NCBI GenBank assembly: GCA_030431945.1
Contig: JAUIIF010000288.1
Span: 1 to 6,204, forward strand
Length of the DNA stretch: 6,204 nt
From: Bacteroidia bacterium
Lineage (GTDB): Bacteria; Bacteroidota; Bacteroidia; Chitinophagales; Saprospiraceae
Direction: 5' to 3'
The notes under the pieces were generated by a model that saw only the letters and a list, made by a program, of their open reading frames with translations, was not told the DNA's origin and did no database searches. The position numbers and the translations under genes are program-made. Within the stretch, counting starts at the first letter, position 1. Each line of letters begins with the position of its first letter. Positions 1 through 5,816 of the stretch are shown one piece after another.

Positions 1-27
1 TATTTTACGGTTTTACCTCTCCCCCCG

Positions 28-68
28 CCCTCTCCGTCTCGCTTCGCCTCAGGGCGCAGCGGAGAGGG
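28..68. repeat. GC-rich palindromic element (hairpin) in the leader of the S8 peptidase gene
   Basis: A perfect 9-bp inverted repeat pairs ccctctccg (28-36) with cggagaggg (60-68). Inside it a second small hairpin pairs cgcc (45-48) with ggcg (53-56) around a TCAG loop. There is no T-tract on either side, so it is not a standard intrinsic terminator. The composition and nested shape resemble the short interspersed palindromic (REP-like) elements seen between genes in many bacteria. One copy cannot show that it is repeated in the genome. It could also be the hairpin at the end of an upstream transcript. Confidence 0.4.
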
Positions 69-210
69 AGCCAGAAAATGTCCGGTAGTGTGGAGGAAAG
101 CTTAAAGGCAATGGTCGCAGCCGCAGGCATCATCACGGTCCGCCAGCAGAAACATTTCTCTTCTATTTACCATTTCCTATCTTACCTGCTGATCTAACTG
201 ACACCCCCCC

Positions 211-2172
211 ATGTCCCAAATTAATATTCCTTCCGAAAACGGTAACCTCACGCTGACAAAGTCGACCAAACTGGTGGGGCTGAAGAAGCATAAGCAGCAC
301 ACCGAAATGTCTGAAGTGGACACTAAAGTCATCCCGGACCTCGGCGGTTTTGAAATCGTCACGCTGAGCCCGACGGAGAATGTGGATGAGGCGCTGGATA
401 AAGTCCGGGCCCACGACGACGTGGAGGTGGGCACCCACATTTATTTTGCGGAGGGGGATAACCGGCCGGTAGTGGCCACGGGGATTCTGTACGTCGAGAT
501 GGCCGAGGGTGTCGGCCAGGAAGAGCGGCAGGTCATTTTTGACGCCTTTGCCCTGCACATTCTGGAAGACCGGGAAGACGGTACGGTAGTCTGCAAAGTC
601 ACTCCGCAGAGCCCGAACCCGCTCAAGGTAGCTGCGGCCCTGACTAAGCTGAGCATGGTACACAAGGCCTATCCGGACCTGGACGTACCGCTCGACCAAT
701 ACTTTACGGAGCCCCGGGACGGGCTCCTGCCCCACGAGTGGCACCTGGAGAACCCGGGCTTCGTCACTGACGTCCCCAACTTCCGGCTTAAGCCGGGGGC
801 GGATGCGAAGGTAAAAGCTGCCTGGCGCCGGCTTGGCAACCTGGGCTCCTCCAGCGTGATCGTCGCCGTTATCGATAATGGCTTTGACCTTAATCACCCT
901 GATTTGCGGGGCAAGGTGGTCGCGCCGCTCAGCATCAGCAACGGCAGCAGCAGTCTGCCGACGGGGGCACCCTACGGGGACCACGCCACCCCTTGTGCCA
1001 GCGTGGCCGTGGCTGCGGCCAACGGCACGGGCATTGTCGGGGCTGCTCCCATGTCCAGGCTGATGCCACTGCACGGCCTGACTTATTCAAAATTCCTGAC
1101 CGAACGGATGTTCAGTCATTGCATCCGCAACGGAGCCGATGTCATCAGTTGCAGCTGGGGGACGATTGACCCGCGCTACCGGCCGGGAACGGAACACGAA
1201 CGCGCCATCCGCCAGGCCACTACGGCCGGTCGTAACGGCAAGGGGTGCGTCGTGGTCTTCGCCGCGGGCAACGAAGGGCGGGAATACATCAATTATTACG
1301 GCACCATTCCCGGCGTGATTGCCGTAGGGGCGAGTACCAGTTCGGACACGCACGCCAGCTACTCCAACCGGGGCAATGGCATTTCGGTAGTGGCCCCATC
1401 GGATGGTGGCTGGCCCATTCTGGCGGCCAGGACCAGCTGGGACCAGGGTAACCCCGGAGCCCCCGCCAGCAGGCGGTACTACGTCGATGGTATCGACCGG
1501 GGGCCGTTCCACAAACATTTCGGTGGCACGAGTTCCGCCACCCCGCTGGTGGCCGGTATCTGTGCGCTTATTCTGAGTGCCAACCCTAACCTGACCAGTG
1601 CGCAGGTGAAGTCAATCCTGGAGCAAACCGCCGATAAAATCGGTAATACCTGGGATTACAATTCAGCCGGGTACTCCACCAAGTACGGTTACGGCCGGGT
1701 GAATGCAGAAAAAGCAGTAGCCGAAGCCCTGCGCCTGAAGAACGGCAGCGTCATTAACCAGCCGACGCAACCAACGGTACCCACGCAGCCGACGGTACCG
1801 ACGCAGCCCACTACTCCCACTGCACCAACTACTCCCACTGCACCTGCGCCCCCGCCCGTCACCACCCCCACTGCGCCAATGGTTACCGGTACCAACCTCT
1901 TTCGTTTTTCCGTCCAGGGACAAGCCAAAAGCGGTTTTGGCCTGCAGGTTTCCGTCAATAATGAATTCGCGAATGTTCTCAAGGAAGTAGAGAAGCTGGA
2001 ACGTCAGCACCGCCTACCGGTACTGGTTAACATCAGTACGGTTAACGGAAGAACTGCGTTCAAAATACTGATTGGCCCTTTCAACACCCGGGCTGAAGCA
2101 GATGCCGCCAAGCGTACTATGGTAAGCCAGGGCGCGCGGGAACCGTGGTTGCGCCCCCTGGAATCAATTTGA
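211..2172 (+). CDS. S8 (subtilisin-like) serine peptidase with C-terminal SPOR-like domain, no evident signal peptide
   Basis: This 653-residue protein is a subtilase endopeptidase. Residues about 90-160 look like an S8 prodomain (an inhibitory, chaperone-like segment). They are followed by the EWHLEN segment (176-181) that often marks the start of the mature domain. The catalytic residues are all visible: Asp222 in AVIDNGFDLNHPDL, His258 in GDHATP, the oxyanion Asn354 in AAGNEG, and Ser441 in GGTSSATP. VISCSWG (311-317) is another family block. Residues about 517-557 form a Pro/Thr-rich linker. Residues about 561-650 (VQGQ...GFGLQVSV...FKILIGPFNTRAEADAAK) resemble a SPOR domain, which in known proteins binds glycan strands of peptidoglycan. 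The N-terminus (MSQINIPSENGN) is polar and shows no signal peptide. An upstream extension is blocked by in-frame stops at 190-192 and 199-201, so ATG 211 is the first usable ATG. No Shine-Dalgarno is present; seven C residues precede the start. The active-site His is followed by Ala where HGT is usual. The peptidase assignment is firm, the SPOR call is good, and the cellular location is unresolved. Confidence 0.94.
   Translation: MSQINIPSENGNLTLTKSTKLVGLKKHKQHTEMSEVDTKVIPDLGGFEIVTLSPTENVDEALDKVRAHDDVEVGTHIYFAEGDNRPVVATGILYVEMAEGVGQEERQVIFDAFALHILEDREDGTVVCKVTPQSPNPLKVAAALTKLSMVHKAYPDLDVPLDQYFTEPRDGLLPHEWHLENPGFVTDVPNFRLKPGADAKVKAAWRRLGNLGSSSVIVAVIDNGFDLNHPDLRGKVVAPLSISNGSSSLPTGAPYGDHATPCASVAVAAANGTGIVGAAPMSRLMPLHGLTYSKFLTERMFSHCIRNGADVISCSWGTIDPRYRPGTEHERAIRQATTAGRNGKGCVVVFAAGNEGREYINYYGTIPGVIAVGASTSSDTHASYSNRGNGISVVAPSDGGWPILAARTSWDQGNPGAPASRRYYVDGIDRGPFHKHFGGTSSATPLVAGICALILSANPNLTSAQVKSILEQTADKIGNTWDYNSAGYSTKYGYGRVNAEKAVAEALRLKNGSVINQPTQPTVPTQPTVPTQPTTPTAPTTPTAPAPPPVTTPTAPMVTGTNLFRFSVQGQAKSGFGLQVSVNNEFANVLKEVEKLERQHRLPVLVNISTVNGRTAFKILIGPFNTRAEADAAKRTMVSQGAREPWLRPLESI
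1771..1845 (+). repeat. Imperfect 18-bp tandem repeats encoding the Pro/Thr linker of the S8 peptidase
   Basis: Two adjacent 18-bp units (1771-1788 and 1789-1806, differing at two positions) encode PTVPTQ twice. A second pair (1810-1827 and 1828-1845, differing at one position) encodes TTPTAP twice. Together they form the core of the linker between the peptidase and SPOR-like domains. Units are multiples of three, so gain or loss by slippage would change linker length without shifting frame. Confidence 0.85.
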
Positions 2173-2225
2173 TTCCTACCGCCGCTGTCAGGGCAGATGC
2201 CTGGCCGTCGGACTTGCCCGAACAC

Positions 2226-2260
2226 AAAAATCCCACGCCAACAAAGATGCGGGCGTGGGA
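2226..2260 (-). terminator. Intrinsic terminator of the CBS-domain gene
   Basis: A perfect 9-bp stem pairs tcccacgcc (2231-2239) with ggcgtggga (2252-2260) around a 12-nt loop. Read on the minus strand it is followed at once by TTTTT (complement of 2226-2230). It lies about 33 nt beyond the CBS gene stop. On the plus strand no T-run follows the hairpin, so any role in ending the convergent S8 peptidase transcript would be weak. No other terminator for that gene was seen. Confidence 0.85.
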
Positions 2261-2293
2261 ACGGCTTCCTGGGATCAGGCAGGCAAGCAATTT

Positions 2294-2707
2294 TTAGTAT
2301 TGGTCGATCAGGAATTTGACGAGGTCGGTAGTCGTTACGATCCCGACCAATTTGCCGTCATCCGTTACCGGCAGGGCGTGGAATTCATTGGTTGAGAGAA
2401 TCGTTGCCACGTCCAGAATGGTATCGTCCTGGTCTACCGTTGTCACCTCTTTGGTCATGACCTGATCGATGGAGAGGTTGTCGTACATCGCCGTGGTCAG
2501 TCCGTCTCTGTCAATGGTGTTTACGAAGCTGATTTTCTGCAAGTCGGTTTTACTCAGCATGCCGATAATCTGGTCGCCGGACACCACCGGAACGTGGCGG
2601 ATGTGGGCTCCTTTGATCATGTTTTCAACGTCGCGCAGGTTTTGGGTCAGGTTTACGGAAAGGATATCAGTCGTCATAATTTTAGAGACGGGGGTGCGCT
2701 TTTTCAT
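2294..2707 (-). CDS. Stand-alone CBS-domain pair protein (Bateman module)
   Basis: This 137-residue protein consists almost only of two CBS repeats, about residues 8-60 and 81-135. Each carries the family's core strand (HVPVV at 38-42; ALPV at 111-114) and the downstream T/S-x-T-D block that contacts ribose or phosphate in nucleotide-binding members (SKTD at 52-55; TTTD at 125-128). CBS pairs fold into a Bateman module that commonly binds AMP, ATP, S-adenosylmethionine or related ligands. With no attached enzyme or transporter domain, the protein probably works as a cytosolic sensor through a partner encoded elsewhere; ligand and partner cannot be read from the sequence. There is no signal peptide or membrane segment. 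The start ATG (2705-2707) has an A-rich stretch shortly upstream and no Shine-Dalgarno. The gene is divergent from dnaN, convergent with the S8 peptidase gene, and has its own terminator, so it is probably monocistronic. Confidence 0.96.
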   Translation of the reverse strand: MKKRTPVSKIMTTDILSVNLTQNLRDVENMIKGAHIRHVPVVSGDQIIGMLSKTDLQKISFVNTIDRDGLTTAMYDNLSIDQVMTKEVTTVDQDDTILDVATILSTNEFHALPVTDDGKLVGIVTTTDLVKFLIDQY

Positions 2708-2771
2708 AGCTGGCTAATTTTTGGTGAGTAAAACGGAAGGAAACGGGACAGTGCCGGCCTCCTTTCAGGGG

Positions 2772-2801
2772 TAAAATTAGGCTGCTCCGCCGCCGGATCA
2801 G
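2772..2801 (-). promoter_or_regulatory. Candidate Bacteroidota-type promoter for the CBS gene
   Basis: On the minus strand CTG (complement of 2799-2801) is followed by a 19-nt spacer and TAATTTTA (complement of 2772-2779). This matches the Bacteroidota -33/-7 pattern TTG-N19-TAnnTTTG with one mismatch in each box. It would give a 5' leader of roughly 60 nt. The -7 box overlaps the left arm of the inverted repeat at 2777-2852. Short matches like this occur by chance, so this is a prediction only. Confidence 0.35.
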
Positions 2802-2852
2802 GTGATCGAAATCATCCGTTTTCTCCGGGGAGGATGACATTGGTCAGCCTAA
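2777..2852. other. Nested inverted repeat in the CBS-dnaN divergent intergenic region
   Basis: The outer arms ttaggctg (2777-2784) and cagcctaa (2845-2852) are perfect 8-bp complements 60 nt apart. Inside, cgga (2794-2797) pairs with tccg (2815-2818), and tgat (2803-2806) pairs with atca (2811-2814) around a cgaa loop, leaving a 5-nt bulge. A competing pairing is tcatcc (2813-2818) with ggatga (2831-2836). The dyads could be protein-binding sites between the two promoters or a folded RNA element. No known riboswitch class was recognised. Confidence 0.35.
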
Positions 2853-2888
2853 AGTTCATCGTTTCTCCACCCCCTGTGTAAAACCCAT

Positions 2889-2918
2889 TTGATCTTAAAG
2901 GGCCTACCATTAACATTC
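2889..2918 (+). promoter_or_regulatory. Candidate Bacteroidota-type promoter for dnaN
   Basis: TTG at 2889-2891 is followed by exactly 19 nt and TAACATTC at 2911-2918, a partial match (6 of 8, counting the two free positions) to the -7 box TAnnTTTG. It would place the transcript start about 35-40 nt before the dnaN ATG, a typical leader length. The -7 match is imperfect, so confidence is low. Confidence 0.3.
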
Positions 2919-2961
2919 ATAACAAGGAATCCCGTAAGTTTGCCCAAAGTCCGATACCCAC

Positions 2962-4080
2962 ATGAAATTTAGTGTTTCCTCCTCCGATCTGCAAAAGAAA
3001 CTAACCCTCGCCGGTGGCGCCATCAGCTCCAACCCGGTATTGCCCATTCTGGAAGATTTCCTCTTTACCATTGCGGGAAACGAACTGACGATCTCGGCAA
3101 CGGATCTGGAAACCAGTGTCACCACGAGCCTGGAAGTAAATGCGGACGGTGATGGTACCGTGGCCGTACCTGCTAAAATCCTGATCGACACGCTCAAGGC
3201 CCTGCCGCAGCAACCGATTACCTTCACGATCGACGAAGATAACTTCGGCATTAAAATCACTTCCGCCTACGGCTCTTACAAATTGGCGGGAGAAAACGGA
3301 GAAGACTATCCGGATATTCCGCAGCCGACCGACGCGGATGAAATCAGTGTTTCGGCCCTGGCCCTGCAGGAAGGCATCAACAAAACACTTTTTGCGACCT
3401 CTACGGATGAGTTACGGCCGGCCATGACCGGGGTGTTTTTCCAGGTGGATTTCAGCAAACTGATCATGGTCGCCACGGATGCACACAAACTGGTCAAGTA
3501 CAGCCTGAGTGACATTACCGGAGAAGTGACCAGCAGCTTCATTGTGCCCAAGAAGGCACTTAACCTGCTCAAGGGCGCACTACCGGCCACGGATGAGCAG
3601 GTTGCCGTTTCCTTTGATAAGGCGAATGCCTTTTTCACCTTCGGAGACAGCAAACTGGCCTGCCGCCTGATCGATGCGCGCTACCCCGATTACAACGCCG
3701 TTATCCCCGTAGACAACCCGAACGAACTGCTCATCAGCCGTACGGACCTGCAGCAGAGCCTGAAAAGGATCGTGATCTATGCCAACAAGACGACCAACCA
3801 GGTCATCCTGACCATTTCCGACGGTTCGCTTACCGTTTCCGCCCAGGATCTGGACTTCAGCAACGAGGCCACGGAACAACTGGCCTGCAGTTACGACGGG
3901 ACGCCGCTGACGATTGGCTTCAACGCAAAATTCCTGGTGGAGATGCTCGGCGTACTGGAAGGCGAAGAGGTAAAACTGGAAATGAGCACCGCTACCCGGG
4001 CCGGTATCCTGCTGCCTACGGAGCAGGCCGGCGGGCAGGAAATTATGATGCTGGTTATGCCGGTGATGTTGAGTAATTGA
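2962..4080 (+). CDS. dnaN: DNA polymerase III subunit beta (sliding clamp)
   Basis: The 372-residue product is the beta clamp, a ring-shaped homodimer that encircles DNA, tethers the replicative polymerase and recruits ligase, MutS and other partners. It shows three clamp domains of roughly 120 residues (about 1-120, 129-247, 249-372). Diagnostic blocks are ATDLETS (46-52), VATDAHKLVKYSL (170-182), RLIDARYPDYNAVIP (235-249) and the C-terminal MPVMLSN (366-372). Thr172, Leu177, Pro242 and Val247 fall at the same numbers as residues lining the partner-binding cleft of the E. coli clamp, and the C-terminal MPV segment corresponds to the rest of that cleft. The length is slightly above the E. coli protein (366), with two extra residues after the usual end. 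The start ATG fits the family N-terminus MKFSVSSSDLQKKL; no Shine-Dalgarno precedes it. The gene is transcribed alone, divergent from the CBS gene and ended by its own terminator. dnaA and recF are not adjacent, unlike in many other phyla. Confidence 0.99.
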   Translation: MKFSVSSSDLQKKLTLAGGAISSNPVLPILEDFLFTIAGNELTISATDLETSVTTSLEVNADGDGTVAVPAKILIDTLKALPQQPITFTIDEDNFGIKITSAYGSYKLAGENGEDYPDIPQPTDADEISVSALALQEGINKTLFATSTDELRPAMTGVFFQVDFSKLIMVATDAHKLVKYSLSDITGEVTSSFIVPKKALNLLKGALPATDEQVAVSFDKANAFFTFGDSKLACRLIDARYPDYNAVIPVDNPNELLISRTDLQQSLKRIVIYANKTTNQVILTISDGSLTVSAQDLDFSNEATEQLACSYDGTPLTIGFNAKFLVEMLGVLEGEEVKLEMSTATRAGILLPTEQAGGQEIMMLVMPVMLSN

Positions 4081-4125
4081 TCGTTGGGGTACCCCAGGAC
4101 AGCCCAACTTAACCCTTGCGGGGAG

Positions 4126-4165
4126 CGCCGCGTGCTTTGCTGAATGCAGGGTACGCGGCGTTTTT
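4126..4165 (+). terminator. dnaN: Intrinsic terminator of dnaN
   Basis: A perfect 8-bp GC-rich stem pairs cgccgcgt (4126-4133) with acgcggcg (4153-4160) around a 19-nt loop and is followed directly by TTTTT (4161-4165). It starts about 45 nt after the dnaN stop codon and points in the same direction. Confidence 0.85.
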
Positions 4166-4204
4166 GTATCCGCAGGGCGCGGCCGCCGGTGCAGGGAAAG
4201 TTAT

Positions 4205-4231
4205 AAAAAGCAGGCTGGCGCTAGGCCAGCC
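4205..4231 (-). terminator. Intrinsic terminator overlapping the 3' end of the 499-residue protein gene
   Basis: A 7-bp stem pairs ggctggc (4213-4219) with gccagcc (4225-4231) around a 5-nt loop. On the minus strand it is followed by TGC and TTTTT (complement of 4205-4209). The upstream arm encodes the last residues (Gly-Leu-Ala) and the stop codon TAG (complement of 4221-4223) lies in the loop. Together with the dnaN terminator it separates the two convergent genes. Confidence 0.75.
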
Positions 4232-5720
4232 CTTCGAGTAAATTTCTCAGCTCCTCCACTTTTTGGGCTTTCCGGGTATTGGCTGATAAGTACACCTCGG
4301 AGCACAAAGTGGCAAGCAGCCCCTTACGAAGTTCAGGATTGTCCTTCGCCAGTTTCTTCAGTTGGGCGTGGCTGACCGGCCCGGGGTCTTTTGCATGCTT
4401 ATCCTTCCAGACCGCAATTTTTCCGGAACCGTACGTCCCCGCTTCATTACCAATGCCACAAAACACCCCGGGTAATAGCTTGATCTCTTTGACGACTTCA
4501 GGGACAATATCAAAGATGGCGTAGGTGACCACCGAAATTCCCTCTTTGACGTGAGCAGCAATACACAGTTTGGTCCGGTTTTCGGAGATACTGATCATAC
4601 AGGGCTGTTCCCGGTGATTGGGATTGGTTGATTTTACGTAAAGGGTTGACCTGAAATCCTTTTTCATCTCGTAAATGTGCTGGACCAGCCCATCCTTACC
4701 ACTGATGGTAAACACACGGTAGCGGCCGACAACCCCCTGCACCATATTCGCTTTATTTCCCCGGGCTTTGATTTCGCCCATACTTTGAATCGGCCGGGCA
4801 GGCACCCTGAAGTTTCTGCGTTGGACCTGGAGGTAGTAGTCAATGTAGCTTACCTGCTCGTAAAAAGGAATGATTTGCTGATCGGAAAGCAACTTATGAT
4901 CATCGTCTGCTTTGACCAATAATACTTCAAAAGAAAACGGGTGCCGGTACTGGGACACCCCCGTAGCGGCACACCTGATGAACCGCATATCCTGGGTAGC
5001 CAGGTGGGTCTCCTTGTACCCGACCAAGACAAACGGGCGCTCATCCTCTGCCGCTAATTCGGTAAAACTACACGATGGCTTTTCTTTGAGAAAGCCGCTG
5101 TATACAATGGGTACCCCTTCCAAATCCTCGTCGTGAATACCGGAAAGTTCCGCTGGATACCCCCTTTCGGTCAGGTTATAAAAATTTACTTTGAAGCGCA
5201 GGGTTTTGCGCATTCTATCCTCGTAGGAATAATAAAAACCAACGTAGTGGCTGGCCAGATCAAAAGCGGACAATTCGTTTTCCTTCAGGTTGAGCACCTT
5301 TGCCTGTACTTCCCTCGTCGGGTGCAGGATACCGTGTGCCGTCTGGTAAAAGTCCTGGAAAGAGGCAAACCCCAGGTAAATGGACAATAAATCCATTACC
5401 CTTTCTTCAACCCTGACGGAATCCTTCGGTCCCTTACGCGCAAAATCACGGTTGAGATTGTAGAGGTGCTTGTTACTGAGCGAAGAAAGACCATTTGATT
5501 TGATGAAAGCTTGTAGGGTAGGATTGTCATGGGCGGACAACAACATGTCCGTCAGGTTAGCTTCTTTTTCCGGGACATCTTTCGCAAAACCATAGAACCT
5601 GGCCCCGACACCTTCGGGCATTTTCAAGCCGGCTTTACTTACCTGATGGGCAAACTTCAGCTTTACTGACTTCATCAATTCATCAAAAACCGTCTTGAGA
5701 ACTCTAACCTTATTTTTCAT
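4221..5720 (-). CDS. Uncharacterised 499-residue protein with a Bacteroidota-type N-terminal helical module
   Basis: I do not recognise a named family for the whole protein. It has no signal peptide and no clear membrane segment, so it is probably cytosolic. Residues about 80-125 (LSNKHLYNLNRDF ... VMDLLSIYLGFASFQDF) resemble a recurrent N-terminal segment in Bacteroidota proteins of the style 'S.xTLyRlf...TLdiLa.yLGY.sWedF', which looks helix-turn-helix-like; this parallel is from memory and untested. The first 35 residues are Lys-rich and amphipathic. Residues about 170-400 alternate short beta-like segments, including RPFVLVGY (228-235), GVSQYRHPFSFEVLLVKA (254-271) and a late glycine-rich stretch CGIGNEAGTYGSGKIAVW (421-438), suggesting one or two beta-rich domains. 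The C-terminus (450-499) is charged and probably helical. ATG (5718-5720) fits; an overlapping ATGGAATGA just upstream encodes only Met-Glu. It lies 96 nt after the co-directional gene at 5817 and ends in its own terminator. A regulatory or ligand-binding role is only a guess. Confidence 0.92.
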   Translation of the reverse strand: MKNKVRVLKTVFDELMKSVKLKFAHQVSKAGLKMPEGVGARFYGFAKDVPEKEANLTDMLLSAHDNPTLQAFIKSNGLSSLSNKHLYNLNRDFARKGPKDSVRVEERVMDLLSIYLGFASFQDFYQTAHGILHPTREVQAKVLNLKENELSAFDLASHYVGFYYSYEDRMRKTLRFKVNFYNLTERGYPAELSGIHDEDLEGVPIVYSGFLKEKPSCSFTELAAEDERPFVLVGYKETHLATQDMRFIRCAATGVSQYRHPFSFEVLLVKADDDHKLLSDQQIIPFYEQVSYIDYYLQVQRRNFRVPARPIQSMGEIKARGNKANMVQGVVGRYRVFTISGKDGLVQHIYEMKKDFRSTLYVKSTNPNHREQPCMISISENRTKLCIAAHVKEGISVVTYAIFDIVPEVVKEIKLLPGVFCGIGNEAGTYGSGKIAVWKDKHAKDPGPVSHAQLKKLAKDNPELRKGLLATLCSEVYLSANTRKAQKVEELRNLLEGLA

Positions 5721-5816
5721 TCCATGGAATTTTACAGGCTAATTATGCGGAATATTACTGAATAAACGAAATAAAATTTCTGAAACACTTGCACTTAGTG
5801 TAGATATACCCTTAAC
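5721..5816. other. AT-rich intergenic spacer between the two minus-strand genes
   Basis: This 96-nt gap is clearly richer in A and T than the flanking genes. It holds a short dyad, acact (5785-5789) with agtgt (5797-5801), overlapping the direct repeat CACTT-G-CACTT. On the minus strand the dyad is followed by an interrupted T-rich stretch, so it could be a weak terminator or an operator. I found no good TTG-N19-TAnnTTTG promoter match here, so it is unclear whether the 499-residue protein gene has its own promoter or is read through from upstream. Confidence 0.3.

Noticed and set aside
1..105. Open plus-strand frame from the window edge, possibly the tail of an upstream gene
   Set aside because: The translation is low-complexity, runs through the GC-rich hairpin, and ends at 103-105 without protein-like character.
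163..1074. A 303-codon open frame on the minus strand
   Set aside because: It lies opposite the S8 peptidase coding sequence, has no recognisable domain, and is a by-product of the GC-rich codon use on the plus strand.
211..2172. Idea that the S8 peptidase activates a gasdermin or other defence effector
   Set aside because: No gasdermin, CHAT, TIR or other effector gene is adjacent, and the SPOR-like domain points to the cell wall instead.
2173..2220. Small hairpins after the S8 peptidase stop as a plus-strand terminator
   Set aside because: The stems are 4-5 bp with a bulge, and no T-run follows.
3580..4107. A 175-codon minus-strand open frame opposite dnaN
   Set aside because: It is antisense to the well-supported clamp gene, and its translation shows no family features.
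4178..4185. GC-rich palindrome gcggccgc downstream of the dnaN terminator
   Set aside because: It is only 8 bp, lies in GC-rich sequence, and has no associated T-tract or second copy, so chance is the simplest explanation.
5133..5390. Plus-strand open frames opposite the 499-residue protein gene
   Set aside because: They lie fully inside a long, well-formed gene on the other strand and look random in composition.
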